Assembly: GCF_006346395.1 (NCBI RefSeq)
Contig: NZ_VDMS01000006.1
Span: forward strand, 1 to 64,000
Source of the DNA: Nocardioides plantarum
GTDB taxonomy: Bacteria > Actinomycetota > Actinomycetes > Propionibacteriales > Nocardioidaceae
Reading direction: 5' to 3'
DNA: 64,000 bases
Each line of letters starts with the position of its first letter. The first letter of the stretch is position 1. Positions 1 through 8,449 of this stretch are shown here, in pieces. A program made the position numbers and the translations under genes. The notes below the pieces were generated by a model. That model saw only the letters and a list, made by a program, of their open reading frames with translations. It was not told the DNA's origin and did not search any database.

Positions 1-1
1 G

Positions 2-259
2 GGCCGCAGCCAACGCCTCTACAACCGCCACCAACGCAAAGCCATGGCACTACGCGACACCACCTGCCGCGCCAGCGGCTGCACCATCCCCGCCGCCTGG
101 TGCGAAGCCCACCACCTCACCCCCTGGTCTCGGGGCGGCCCCACCGACCTCGACGACGGCATCCTGCTCTGCCCCCACCACCACCACCTGGCCCACGACC
201 ACCGCTACGACATGCAACGACATCCCGACGGCACGTTCACCTTCCACCGACGCGTCTAG
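2..259 (+). CDS. HNH endonuclease C-terminus (13E12/DUF222-type), cut by the window edge
   Basis: Only the last 85 or so residues are inside the window; the frame is open from base 2 and stops at 259. Visible are a Cys-x4-Cys pair (CRASGC), the HNH core CEAHHLTPWSRGG and the closing CPHHHHLAHD, which is the arrangement seen at the C-terminus of actinobacterial DUF222/13E12-repeat HNH proteins. These usually have a 300-400 residue helical DUF222 region upstream, which would lie outside the window. The family is common in Nocardioides and mycobacteria, often in several copies; whether it cuts DNA in the cell is not established. The internal ATG at 44 is not the true start. Confidence 0.85.
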   Translation, partial: GRSQRLYNRHQRKAMALRDTTCRASGCTIPAAWCEAHHLTPWSRGGPTDLDDGILLCPHHHHLAHDHRYDMQRHPDGTFTFHRRV

Positions 260-385
260 CCTCACGTGCATGAAGATGCCGTGGTCGAAGCGGTCTGCCC
301 GCCGCTTTCGACCAGTGCCGGGCGACCCGGAGGAGTGGGAGGTCGTCTTCCGAGACGCCCCCGGCATACGAGCTCGCACCGCGCT

Positions 386-1081
386 CTACCTCTGCGTGGG
401 CGCCCACTCGATGCCCAGGAAGCGGCGAAGGCGATCACCACCCGCGATCCGGGGCTGCACTTCCGGACGGACGAAGGAGGCGGGCGTGACCACGACGCGT
501 TGCTCCTCTGCTCCGACCTCGCCCTGCTGCGTGTGCTGCACGATCCGTTGCCGGCCGTTGTCGGCGTACCCGACCTTGCGACTGACCGCGGCCGAGGCGT
601 GGTTGCCCACGATGTAGCCCGACTCGCACTGGTCGGCGCCGAGCTCGTCGAACGCGAACCCGACGGCGAGCTGTCGCATCAGCGTGCCGGTCCCGGCGCC
701 CTGGTGCGCCCTGCCCAACCACGAGCCGGTCCTCACCACGCGGGTCCGTGCGAAGTCCTTCGCGTGCAGGTCCTGCATCCCGACGAGCTCACCCTCGCGA
801 CGGACCACGAGGGCCAGGCGCCAGTCGGCGGGCGCACAGATGGCTCGCTGCGTCCACCACCACCTCACGGAGCTGGCGGGGAACCCGTCGGACGCCCCCG
901 GCGCGAACGGCTCCTGGTGCCAGGCGCGGAGGAACGGCATGGGCGCACCGGCATCCTGGATGCCGCCGCGGACGAGCTCGACGAGCTCGGGCAGGTCGTC
1001 GTCGCGCATCACGGCGAGCTCCAGCGGTCCGCCGGCGATCCGCAGCGCGAACGGGGGGAAGATCTCCTCCAGGGTGAGCAT
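386..1081 (-). CDS. GNAT family N-acetyltransferase
   Basis: A 231-residue protein of the RimJ/RimL-like GNAT type. The acetyl-CoA loop region reads SWLGRAHQGAGTGTLMRQ, the last strand/helix region is GYIVGNHASAAVSRKVGY, and an ELVGMQDL strand precedes the loop. The ATG at 1081 has a purine-rich GAGGAGAGGA just upstream on the coding strand. The substrate cannot be read from the sequence; relatives acetylate protein N-termini or small amines. It stands alone, 30 bp downstream of the TetR gene on the same strand, so the two may be co-transcribed. Confidence 0.85.
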   Translation of the reverse strand: MLTLEEIFPPFALRIAGGPLELAVMRDDDLPELVELVRGGIQDAGAPMPFLRAWHQEPFAPGASDGFPASSVRWWWTQRAICAPADWRLALVVRREGELVGMQDLHAKDFARTRVVRTGSWLGRAHQGAGTGTLMRQLAVGFAFDELGADQCESGYIVGNHASAAVSRKVGYADNGRQRIVQHTQQGEVGAEEQRVVVTPASFVRPEVQPRIAGGDRLRRFLGIEWAPTQR

Positions 1082-1111
1082 GCGGTCCTCTCCTCGGTCG
1101 ACGGTCGGGCC

Positions 1112-1672
1112 CTACGCGGGCGTAGGCACGGGGAGGGCCGCCATCGCGACCGCGGCGATGCCCAGGAGGTCCTCGGCGGTACCGCCGTCGCGCGCGCAGC
1201 CCGACATCCCGCGCAGGACGGTGACCAGGAACGACGCGAGGTGGTCGGTGTCGGTCGTGGCCGGCAGGTCGTGGTCGCGGACCCCCTGGTCGAGCCGGTC
1301 CTTGAGCCGCTCGCGCAGGACCTCGCGCTGCGCGCCCAGCCGGGGCTCGGTCAGCATCAGGCACCCGGCCGGCGTGGCGGGGTCGGTGTGGGCGCGGGCG
1401 GTGTCGTCGAGCACCCGGGCGATGGCCTCGCGCAGGGTCGGCAGCGCCGTGGCGCGGTCGACCGCCTCGCAGGTGCGCTCGAAGTAGACGGCCGAGGCCT
1501 CCTCGAAGAGGCGGCGCTTGTCACCGAACGCCGCGTAGAGGCTCGGGGGCGTCACGCCCATGGCCGCGGTCAGCATGGCCACCGAGGTCTCCTCGTAGCC
1601 CGCGCGCCAAAACTGCTCGACAGCCGCACGCAGCGCGGTGTCGCGATCGAAGCTCCGCGGTCGGCCGGCCAT
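1112..1672 (-). CDS. TetR/AcrR family transcriptional regulator
   Basis: 186 residues. The N-terminal helix-turn-helix runs from about residue 8 to 52 (FDRDTALRAAVEQFWRAGYEETSVAMLTAAMGVTPPSLYAAF contains both helices) and is followed by a variable ligand-binding domain ending in a TetR_C-like LASFLVTVLRGM helix. It is transcribed divergently from the SDR gene at 1759, and the 86-bp gap holds two operator-like palindromes, so it probably represses both itself and the SDR gene. The inducer is unknown; this regulator/SDR pairing is common in actinomycetes and often responds to an aldehyde, ketone or quinone. Confidence 0.9.
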   Translation of the reverse strand: MAGRPRSFDRDTALRAAVEQFWRAGYEETSVAMLTAAMGVTPPSLYAAFGDKRRLFEEASAVYFERTCEAVDRATALPTLREAIARVLDDTARAHTDPATPAGCLMLTEPRLGAQREVLRERLKDRLDQGVRDHDLPATTDTDHLASFLVTVLRGMSGCARDGGTAEDLLGIAAVAMAALPVPTPA

Positions 1673-1684
1673 GCCACCACCATA

Positions 1685-1702
1685 ACGTATCGATCACTAC
1701 GT
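1685..1702. promoter_or_regulatory. Operator-like palindrome 1 between TetR and SDR genes
   Basis: ACGTA and TACGT arms flank a GATC centre; the core TATCGATCACTA fits the consensus TAGYGATCRCTA that also fits the second site. It lies close to the TetR start and is a likely binding site for the adjacent TetR protein. The regulator assignment is inferred. Confidence 0.6.
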
Positions 1703-1729
1703 AATGTGCTAGCGTTCCGGACGTCAATC

Positions 1730-1743
1730 AATAGTGATCGCTA
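1730..1743. promoter_or_regulatory. Operator-like palindrome 2 between TetR and SDR genes
   Basis: TAGTGATCGCTA is an imperfect palindrome in inverse orientation to the first site; GATCACTA at 1692-1699 and TAGTGATC at 1732-1739 are exact inverted copies. It lies about 20 bp before the SDR start codon, where a bound repressor would block the promoter. Confidence 0.6.
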
Positions 1744-1758
1744 CAGAATGGAACAGTC

Positions 1759-2475
1759 ATGGATCTGCAAGGTGCGGTGGTGCTCGTCACCGGAGCGAAC
1801 CGGGGCATCGGCGCTGAGTTCGTCGAGCAGCTCAAGCAGCGTGGAGCGGCGAAGGTCTACGCCGCCGCCCGCGACGCCGGGGCGATCCGGGCCGCGGGGG
1901 TGCACCCCCTCGAGCTCGACGTCACCGACGCTGCGCAGATCGCGGCGGCGGCCGCGGCCGCGGGCGACGTCCAGGTGCTGATCAACAACGCCGGCATCTC
2001 GACCGGCACCGCGCTGGTCGACGGCGACGAGGCCACGATCCGTCGCGAGATGGACACGAACTTCTACGGCCCGCTGCTCATGACGCGGGCGTTCGCTCCG
2101 ATCCTGGGCGCTAACGGCGGTGGCGCCATCCTCAACGTCGTCTCGGCACTGTCGTGGTTCACCATGCCGAACGCCGGGGCCTACGCGGCCTCCAAGGCGG
2201 CGGCCTGGATGCTGACCGACAGCACCCGGCTCGAGCTCGCCGCCCAGGGCACGCAGGTCGTCGGGGTGCACATGGGCCTGGTCGACACCGACATGGCCCA
2301 GGGGGTGCAGGCACCGAAGATCTCGCCGGCCGACCTCGCCGGCGCCGGCCTCGACGCCATCGAGTCGGGCGCTCAGGAGGTGCTGGGCGACGACTGGGCC
2401 AGGTTCGTCAAGTCCGGACTCACCCTCGACCCGAAGGCGCGCTACGAGCAGATCTTCGGCGCCCTCGGCGGCTGA
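1759..2475 (+). CDS. SDR family oxidoreductase
   Basis: 238-residue classical short-chain dehydrogenase. The Rossmann motif is TGANRGIG (about residues 11-18), the NNAG motif is INNAGIS, the catalytic Ser lies in NVVSALSW, and the Tyr-x3-Lys is YAASK. The cofactor is probably NADPH because basic residues follow the second strand. The substrate is unknown. It is divergent from the TetR gene at 1112 and is probably its main target. The last 34 bp overlap the convergent membrane-protein gene. Confidence 0.92.
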   Translation: MDLQGAVVLVTGANRGIGAEFVEQLKQRGAAKVYAAARDAGAIRAAGVHPLELDVTDAAQIAAAAAAAGDVQVLINNAGISTGTALVDGDEATIRREMDTNFYGPLLMTRAFAPILGANGGGAILNVVSALSWFTMPNAGAYAASKAAAWMLTDSTRLELAAQGTQVVGVHMGLVDTDMAQGVQAPKISPADLAGAGLDAIESGAQEVLGDDWARFVKSGLTLDPKARYEQIFGALGG

Positions 2476-2921
2476 GCCGAGCTGGTCGGCGTACCGCCGC
2501 CGCGCGTGGGGACGAGCGAGCAGAGTGCCAGCAGGACCGTCAGGCCGGCGCCCGCGCCCACGAGCAGGAACAGCAGGCCCACCACCCACAGGCCGCTGTC
2601 GTCGTGGGCGGCAGCGTCCATGGCCCAGGGCACCGCGAAGCCGACGGTCGCCGACGCCGCCAGGACGAAGATCGCCGTGGTGCCGCGCGTCAGCAGGTAG
2701 GCGATCACCGAGGCCACCACGACCGACGCCCCGCACGCCAGCACCTGCCACGCGCGGTACGGACCCTGCGGAACCCCGTCGACCTCGTAGTACTCGTGGT
2801 CCCAGCCCAGGAAGGCGAACCACGCGGCGGCCGCGACGATCGCCAGCGCGATGGCCGCGAGCCAGAGCCGGCCTGCGCTGGAGGTGGTGGTGACGTGGAC
2901 GGGCTGCTCGCTGGAGGTCAT
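2442..2921 (-). CDS. Hypothetical four-TM membrane protein
   Basis: 159 residues with four hydrophobic segments: LWLAAIALAIVAAAAWFAFL near residue 20, ACGASVVVASVIAYLL, AIFVLAASATVGFAVPW, and a C-terminal GLWVVGLLFLLVGAGAG. I recognise no domain. The short N-terminus before TM1 is probably cytoplasmic. The gene ends inside the 3' end of the SDR gene (convergent tail overlap of 34 bp). Codon use is typical of the neighbourhood, so I believe it is a real gene, but no function can be assigned. Confidence 0.7.
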   Translation of the reverse strand: MTSSEQPVHVTTTSSAGRLWLAAIALAIVAAAAWFAFLGWDHEYYEVDGVPQGPYRAWQVLACGASVVVASVIAYLLTRGTTAIFVLAASATVGFAVPWAMDAAAHDDSGLWVVGLLFLLVGAGAGLTVLLALCSLVPTRGGGTPTSSAQPPRAPKICS

Positions 2922-2994
2922 GGCTCAGGGTCTTCCGGCGTCAGGTGGCCGCCAGCCGTACGGGTACTCATGACCGGTCCCCGATCGGGCCAGC

Positions 2995-3756
2995 TCAGGA
3001 CCGACTGATCGCGAACGCCGTGATGAACCCCGCGGTGCAGATCGCGCCGTTGAAGACGTGGGTCTTCTCGAAGGCCTCGGGCACCATGGTGTCGGCGACC
3101 ATGGCGAGGATCGCGCCGGCGGCGACGGCGGTGATCGTGGCGACCAGCTCCGGCGACGCCCCGTCGAGGAGCAGGTAGCCGAGCAGGGCGGCGATGCCGC
3201 TGGCGACGGCGATGGCGCCCCAGACGCCGAAGACGTAGCGGGCGCTCCGGCCACTGGCCTTCATCCCGGCCGAGCTCGACAGGCCCTCCGGGATGTTGGA
3301 GATGACGATGGCGGCCAGCACCGCGACGCCGACGCCGTGTCCCGAGGTCAGCGACAGCCCGAGCACGGTCGACTCGGGGATGCCGTCGAGGAGCGCGCCG
3401 ACCGCGATGGCGGTGCCGCTGCCGGACTGCTCGTCCTCGCTGGGCTGCGCGGATCCCGACTCGGTGCCGGAGCGCTTGCGGTGCCGGGCGCCGCGGGCGT
3501 TGAGGACGAGGTTGGCGGCGACGTACGCCGTCGCGCCGAGTGCCAGCCCGCCCAGGGCCGCACCGAGGCCGCCGGTGGTCTCGGCCTCGTCGACGAGGTC
3601 GAAGGCCAGGGCCGAGATCAGCACGCCGGCGCCGAACGCCATCACGCCGGCGATCACGAGGCGCGGCACCCGGACCCACCACGCGATCGCGGAGCCGACC
3701 AGGAGGGTCCCGCCGGACAGCAGTCCCCACAGTCCCGCTTGGGCCCAGACCGGCAT
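2995..3756 (-). CDS. ZIP family metal transporter-like membrane protein
   Basis: 253 residues with about eight membrane segments and a short charged loop (RHRKRSGTESGS) between TM3 and TM4, as in ZIP zinc/iron permeases. The TM4 signature that is usually HNxPEG reads DGIPES and the TM5 signature usually HExPEG reads SNIPEG, so the family histidines are absent and the metal preference may be altered. The ATG at 3756 shares one base with the TGA of the upstream FAD enzyme, so it is translationally coupled to the polyketide cassette. Why a metal transporter ends that operon is unclear; metal supply to the pathway is only a guess. Confidence 0.8.
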   Translation of the reverse strand: MPVWAQAGLWGLLSGGTLLVGSAIAWWVRVPRLVIAGVMAFGAGVLISALAFDLVDEAETTGGLGAALGGLALGATAYVAANLVLNARGARHRKRSGTESGSAQPSEDEQSGSGTAIAVGALLDGIPESTVLGLSLTSGHGVGVAVLAAIVISNIPEGLSSSAGMKASGRSARYVFGVWGAIAVASGIAALLGYLLLDGASPELVATITAVAAGAILAMVADTMVPEAFEKTHVFNGAICTAGFITAFAISRS

Positions 3757-4793
3757 CAGACCGCTCCCCCGACGGGTCGCGCGAGCGCGTTGACCGCGAG
3801 CGAGAAGACCGGCGGCAGGGCGCGCGCCGCCGGCACGATCGCCCCGCGCAGGGCCTTGGGCGTCGTGGCCGTCACCAGTCCTGCGGTGAGCCAGCGGTAG
3901 CGGCGCGTCACCCGCCGCCACTCCCCCTCGTAGCCGGCGACGTCGTCGGCGACGACCGCGCGCACCGCCGCCCCCGCCTGGCCGAGCGCGAGCGCGACAC
4001 CCTCGCCGGTCAGCGCGTCGACGTAGCCGGCGGCGTCGCCCACGAGCAGCACCCGCCCCGCCGTACGACGCCGCGCGGACTGACGCAGCGGCCCGGCCCC
4101 GCGGACGTCGCTGGCCGGGCGCGCGTCCACGAGCCGCGCCAGCAGCTCGGGGAACGCGGCGAGGTGGTCGTCGTAGGAGCGGCGGGTGGTGGACAGCACG
4201 GCGACGCCGACGAGGTCGTCGCCCACAGGAGTCACGTAGGCCTCGGCGTCGCGCGACCAGTGCACCTCGACCCGGTCCGTCCAGGGGGCGAGTGCGTAGT
4301 GGCGGCGCTGGCCGTAGCGCGCCCGGCCCCGCGCCGGCCGGTCGAGCCCCAGCGAGCGGCGCAGCGGCGAGTGCAGCCCGTCGGCGGCGACCAGGTAGCG
4401 GGCGCGCTCGCCGCCCGCCGTGACGCCGTCGGCGTCCTGGACGACGCCGTCGACCTTGGCCTGCGCGACCTCCACCCCCGCCGCGTCGACGGCGGCGCGC
4501 AGGGCGGCGTGCAGCACGGTGCGTCGTACGCCGCGCCCCTCGCCGGCCCGGAAGCCCGCCCCGACCGAACGGCCGGGGGCGCAGTAGGTGATGCCGGTGA
4601 TCGGGTGGCCGGCCGGGTCGACCCCGAGGCCGCGCAGCGCGGCCAGCGCGCCGGGCATCAGCCCCTCGCCGCACGCCTTGTCGATGACGTCGGCGCGCTG
4701 CTCGAGCACCCGCACCGACAGTCCGGCGCGAGCGGCGTGCAACGCGGTGGCGAGCCCGGCCGGCCCGCCGCCCACGACCAGTAGGTCCGTCAC
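3756..4793 (-). CDS. FAD-dependent oxidoreductase, geranylgeranyl-reductase/monooxygenase type
   Basis: 345 residues starting at a GTG that overlaps the previous stop (GTGA). The Rossmann motif VVGGGPAGLATAL is at residue 6-18, the GGR-family motif DKACGEGLMP follows at about 45, and the second FAD motif is VLLVGDAAGYVDALTGEG. Such flavoproteins either reduce polyprenyl double bonds or hydroxylate phenols. In Streptomyces srs and Actinoplanes agq clusters a flavoprotein next to the type III PKS and the methyltransferase hydroxylates the alkylresorcinol ring toward a quinone; its place after the methyltransferase here fits that SrsC/AgqC-like role. This is inferred from context. Confidence 0.82.
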   Translation of the reverse strand: MTDLLVVGGGPAGLATALHAARAGLSVRVLEQRADVIDKACGEGLMPGALAALRGLGVDPAGHPITGITYCAPGRSVGAGFRAGEGRGVRRTVLHAALRAAVDAAGVEVAQAKVDGVVQDADGVTAGGERARYLVAADGLHSPLRRSLGLDRPARGRARYGQRRHYALAPWTDRVEVHWSRDAEAYVTPVGDDLVGVAVLSTTRRSYDDHLAAFPELLARLVDARPASDVRGAGPLRQSARRRTAGRVLLVGDAAGYVDALTGEGVALALGQAGAAVRAVVADDVAGYEGEWRRVTRRYRWLTAGLVTATTPKALRGAIVPAARALPPVFSLAVNALARPVGGAV

Positions 4794-5335
4794 GTCACGG
4801 CCGGTGACGAGGAGGGGGACCGCAGGCTCGCGAGCGCCTCGTTCTCGACGCGCAGCCGCACCACCAGCAGGCCCGCGTTGACGACGGTGAAGAGGAGCGC
4901 GGTGATCCAGGCGCCGCCGATCAGCGGCAGCACGACGCCCTCGACGACGACGGCGACGTAGTTGGGGTGGGACAGGAAGCGGTAGGGACCGCCGGTGACC
5001 GGGGCCAGCCCGGGTACGACGATGACGCGCGTGTTCCAGCGCGGCCCGAGCGTCGTGATGCACCACCAGCGCAGCGCCTGGCTGGCGACGGCCAGCACGA
5101 GCATGACCACGACGAGCACCACCGGCGGCTCGGGGCGGCGTACCCACACCTCGACGAGCGCACCGACGAGGAAGCCGGTGTGCAGCACGACCATGAACGG
5201 GAAGTGCCCGCGACCGGTCTCGACACCACCGCGCGCGAACGACCACGCGGCGTTGCGCTTGGACACCACGAGCTCGGCGACCCGCTCGAGACCGACGAGG
5301 CCGATGACGACGGTGAACAGCACCTCGAGGCTCAT
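4790..5335 (-). CDS. Isoprenylcysteine carboxyl methyltransferase (ICMT)-like membrane methyltransferase
   Basis: 181 residues with four to five membrane segments. The ICMT/phospholipid-methyltransferase signature is visible near the C-terminus: GPYRFLSHPNYVAVVVEGVVLP, followed by a hydrophobic helix and a VENEAL tail. Members bind S-adenosylmethionine at the membrane face. Beside a type III PKS this family (SrsB in Streptomyces griseus) methylates the phenolic lipid, so O-methylation of the alkylresorcinol is the likely job. It starts 4 bp after the PKS stop and overlaps the next gene by GTGA, so it is tightly coupled. Confidence 0.88.
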   Translation of the reverse strand: MSLEVLFTVVIGLVGLERVAELVVSKRNAAWSFARGGVETGRGHFPFMVVLHTGFLVGALVEVWVRRPEPPVVLVVVMLVLAVASQALRWWCITTLGPRWNTRVIVVPGLAPVTGGPYRFLSHPNYVAVVVEGVVLPLIGGAWITALLFTVVNAGLLVVRLRVENEALASLRSPSSSPAVT

Positions 5336-5339
5336 GTTT

Positions 5340-6419
5340 CTAGGCTCTCAGCAGGACGAGCTCGGAGCAGAACCCCGGGCCCATGGCGAGCAGCAGGCCG
5401 TAGGAGCCAGGCTCGGGCGGGTGGTCGCGCAGGGTGTCGGCGAAGACGTGGAGGACCGAGGCCGACGACAGGTTGCCGATCGCGGCCAGCGAGTCCCAGG
5501 TGACCTGCAGCGCCTCGCGGCCGACCTCGAGCGCGTCGGCCATCGCCTCGAGCACCTTGGGTCCGCCGGGATGGGCGACGTAGAACCCGATGTCGGCGCG
5601 GGTGAGCCCGTGGTGGGCGAGGAAGCCGTCGACGTCCTCGCGCAGGTAGTGGCCCACCAGCTCGGGCACCTTGCTGTCGAGCACGATCTTGAGGCCGCCG
5701 GCGCCGACGTCCCAGCCCATGGTGCGCTCGGAGTCGGGGTAGAGGCGGCTGCGGCTGTCGAGCACCTCGGGCTGCACGGCGCCCACCTCGGCGGGGCCGA
5801 GGAGCTCGGCGGCCCGGTTGGCCCCGGCCGCGACGACCGCGGCGGCGCCGTCGCCGAAGAGACCGCTGGCGACCAGGTTGGCGACCGACACGTCGTCGCG
5901 CTGCAGCGTGAGCGAGCAGAGCTCGACCGACATCAGCACCGCGATCTCGTCGGGGTGGCCGACCAGGTAGTCGTGCAGCCGCGCGACGCCGGCGGCGCCG
6001 GCGACACAGCCGAGCCCGACGAGCGGGACCCGCTTGACGTCGGGCCGAAGCCCGATGACGCCGGCCACCCGGGCCTCCAGCGACGGCACCGCGAGACCGG
6101 TGACGGTGGCACTGATGATCAGGTCGACGTCGGACGGCGCGAGGTCGACGGCCTTGAGGGCGTCGACGACCGCCCGGGCGCCCAGGGCGACCCCGGCCTC
6201 GATGAACGCGTCGTTGGACTGGCCGAAGTCGGCGAGCTCGGCGTACTGCTCCAGCGGGAGCGCCGTGTGACGCGTGTCGACGCACGCGTTGGCGTGGAAG
6301 CGCTCGACGACGCGACGGTCGAGCTGGGCGGTCACCATGCGGTCGACGAACGACTCGGTGATCTCGGCCTGGCGGTAGCGGTGCTCCGGCAGCACCCCGC
6401 GCACGCTGAGGACTCTCAT
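5340..6419 (-). CDS. Type III polyketide synthase (alkylresorcinol/alkylpyrone synthase type)
   Basis: 359 residues, the normal length for the chalcone-synthase-like family. The catalytic triad is visible: Cys138 in PLVGLGCVAGAAG, His283 in YVAHPGGPK and Asn316 in AIGNLSSAS. The C-terminal GLLLAMGPGFCSELVLL is the family's closing motif. These homodimers extend a CoA starter, often a fatty acyl-CoA, with malonyl-CoA units and cyclise the product. Its neighbours (ICMT-like methyltransferase, FAD oxygenase, UbiA prenyltransferase, prenyl reductase) point to a prenylated methoxy-hydroquinone phenolic lipid. Overlaps the upstream FAD gene by ATGA. Confidence 0.93.
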   Translation of the reverse strand: MRVLSVRGVLPEHRYRQAEITESFVDRMVTAQLDRRVVERFHANACVDTRHTALPLEQYAELADFGQSNDAFIEAGVALGARAVVDALKAVDLAPSDVDLIISATVTGLAVPSLEARVAGVIGLRPDVKRVPLVGLGCVAGAAGVARLHDYLVGHPDEIAVLMSVELCSLTLQRDDVSVANLVASGLFGDGAAAVVAAGANRAAELLGPAEVGAVQPEVLDSRSRLYPDSERTMGWDVGAGGLKIVLDSKVPELVGHYLREDVDGFLAHHGLTRADIGFYVAHPGGPKVLEAMADALEVGREALQVTWDSLAAIGNLSSASVLHVFADTLRDHPPEPGSYGLLLAMGPGFCSELVLLRA

Positions 6420-7546
6420 GGCTTCTCCTTGGTGGACGACGGGGACAGGTACGACGCGACGAGGGCACGCGCCAGGGCCGGGGTGACCCGGCCGCGGGCC
6501 AGGCCGAGCTCGACGAGGTCGTCGAAGACCCGCTGGTCACGGGCCGAGGCGCGCAGGCCCGCGTCGAGCACCCGGCCGGAGCGGCACAGCCGGGACGCGA
6601 GCGCGGTGTGACGCAGGTGCCGGGCGAGCAGCGGGCGGGTGGCGCGGGCGTAGCGGCCCCCGGCGCTGTCGGGGTCGCCGACGGCGATCGCCTCGGCGGC
6701 GGCGCGTCCGGCGGCCAGGCCGGTGGCGACGGCGTAGAAGATGCCCTCGCCGGTCATCGGGTTGACCAGCCCCGCGGCGTCGCCGACGAGCAGCACCCGG
6801 CCGTCGGCGGGGTGCCAGCGCGAGGTCGACAGCGGCAGGTGGTGCCCGACCCAGTCGGTACCGGCGGCGGTGCTGCCGGGCAGCAGCTCCTCGAGCCGCT
6901 CGATGAGCCGTGCCTTGGTGGGGGCCGCGCGTCCGTCGCGGAGCAGCTCGCCGTAGCCGACGTTGGCCAGGCCGTCCCCGCGGTCGAACGACCAGGCGTA
7001 GGTCGGCTGCACGTCGCCGTGCGCACCGAACGCGATCCGCTGGGTGCCGCGCTGGTCGGCCGGGGTGGGTGCGTAGCCGCGGATCGCCAGCGCCACCGGG
7101 CCCCGCGGACGACCCAGGGCCGTGCGTACGACGGAGTGGGCGCCGTCGGCACCGACCACGACGGCCGCGTCATCGAGCTCGGCGAGGCTGCGGACACGAC
7201 GGCGGACCAGGGTGGCGCCGGCGGCCTGGGCGGCCTCGACGAGGCGGCCGTCGAGGATCGCCCGCGGCACGACGTACGCCGGGCGCGCCATGGTGCGCTC
7301 GACGCCGCGGCCGCCGCGGGTCAGGGACAGGGTGGTGACGGGCTCGCGGTCGTCGAGCAGCCCGGTGACCCCGACCTCCGCGAGCAGGTCGAGCACGTGG
7401 GGCGCCACCCCGTCGCCGCATGCCTTGTCGCGGGGGAAGTCGGCCCGGTCGAGCAGGGTCACCTCGAGCGACGGGTCGGCGTGGCGGGCGCCGATCGCGG
7501 CGGACGCGCCGGCCGGGCCGGCGCCGACGATGGTGAGGCCGCTCAT
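6416..7546 (-). CDS. Geranylgeranyl-reductase family FAD-dependent oxidoreductase
   Basis: 376 residues. N-terminal FAD motif TIVGAGPAGASAAIGAR, GGR-family motif DKACGDGVAPHVLDLL near residue 42, GADGAHSVVR and GDAAGLVNPMTGEGI as later FAD contacts. The family reduces double bonds in isoprenoid chains. Lying between the UbiA prenyltransferase and the PKS, it is the best candidate for reducing the prenyl group, the role given to the reductase in the Actinoplanes agq cluster (dihydrogeranyl product). It overlaps the PKS start by ATGA and follows the UbiA gene by 10 bp. Confidence 0.87.
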   Translation of the reverse strand: MSGLTIVGAGPAGASAAIGARHADPSLEVTLLDRADFPRDKACGDGVAPHVLDLLAEVGVTGLLDDREPVTTLSLTRGGRGVERTMARPAYVVPRAILDGRLVEAAQAAGATLVRRRVRSLAELDDAAVVVGADGAHSVVRTALGRPRGPVALAIRGYAPTPADQRGTQRIAFGAHGDVQPTYAWSFDRGDGLANVGYGELLRDGRAAPTKARLIERLEELLPGSTAAGTDWVGHHLPLSTSRWHPADGRVLLVGDAAGLVNPMTGEGIFYAVATGLAAGRAAAEAIAVGDPDSAGGRYARATRPLLARHLRHTALASRLCRSGRVLDAGLRASARDQRVFDDLVELGLARGRVTPALARALVASYLSPSSTKEKP

Positions 7547-7556
7547 CCGGGGCTCC

Positions 7557-8279
7557 TCATCGCGCGCCCGCGACCAGCAGGACGACGTCGATCAGGGCGA
7601 CCGCGATCGCCGCGCGGAAGGGCCACCGGCCCCGGCCGGTCGCGGCCACCACGGCCAGCACGACGACGACCAGGAGCGCCGCCCAGGTGAGAGCGCCGGG
7701 AGACCCCGGGCCGAGGGCGGCCAGCACCGACGCCGTCAGCAGCACCGCGGCCGCGACGACGCGCGAGACCCCCTCGCCGAGGCGGTGCGGCAGGCCGCGC
7801 ACGCCGGTACGGGCGTCGTCGGCGAGGTCGGGCAGCGTGTTGAGCAGGTGGGCGCCGACCCCGAGCGTCGCCCCGGCCCCCATCAGCCACCAGTCGGGCC
7901 AGGCGTGGTCCGGGCCGGCGAGCGAGACGACGGCCGGCAGGGAGCCGAACGCGACGGCGTACGGCAGCCACGACAGGACGGTGGCCTTGAGCCCGAGGTT
8001 GTAGGCGTGGCCCATGCCCACGAGCAGCACGACGTGGACCAGCCCGCTGCGCCAGCCGGCCGCGGCGGAGAGCACCAGGCACGCCACGGCGGCGGCCACC
8101 AGGCAGTGCTGCACCAGCCGCCGTGACAGGGCGCCGGTGGCGATCGGCTTGTCGGCGCGTCCGACGGCGGCGTCGCGGCCGGCGTCGAGGAGGTCGTTGC
8201 CCCACCCGATCGTCAGCTGGCCGGCCAGCACGGCCGCGGTGACGACGACCGCCGACGCGGTGCCGACGTCGAGGGCCAC
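7557..8279 (-). CDS. UbiA family prenyltransferase
   Basis: From the GTG at 8279 the protein is 240 residues. Both Asp-rich motifs are present: GNDLLDAGRDAAVGRADKP and LPDLADDARTG, which bind prenyl diphosphate through Mg2+. About seven membrane helices. The frame stays open upstream to a stop at 8448 and encodes a homologous-looking N-terminus (HGGPCVAVTTLAALLAVAL) that a GTG-8279 start would lose, but no ATG, GTG or TTG lies there. An ATA at 8393 preceded by GAGGG at 7-nt spacing would give 278 residues, the usual family length. Probable role: prenylation of the PKS-derived hydroquinone. Divergent from idi. Confidence 0.87.
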   Translation of the reverse strand: MALDVGTASAVVVTAAVLAGQLTIGWGNDLLDAGRDAAVGRADKPIATGALSRRLVQHCLVAAAVACLVLSAAAGWRSGLVHVVLLVGMGHAYNLGLKATVLSWLPYAVAFGSLPAVVSLAGPDHAWPDWWLMGAGATLGVGAHLLNTLPDLADDARTGVRGLPHRLGEGVSRVVAAAVLLTASVLAALGPGSPGALTWAALLVVVVLAVVAATGRGRWPFRAAIAVALIDVVLLVAGAR

Positions 8280-8449
8280 CGCGAGCAGGGCCGCGAGCGT
8301 GGTGACCGCGACGCACGGTCCGCCGTGGGCGGCGGCCGCGAGCGCGCCGAAGGTCCCCGGGTGGACGGAGGTGGACGCGTGTCGGACGGCTATGGCCCGA
8401 CCCTCGCACGTGCCGCCCGTCGGGTCCTCACCCCTAGTGTGGGAGGCCT

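Noticed and set aside
2995..4674. 559-codon frame as a ZIP fusion protein
   Set aside because: The first 305 codons are an Arg-rich wrong frame of the FAD enzyme; the ZIP gene starts at 3756 with a coupled ATG.
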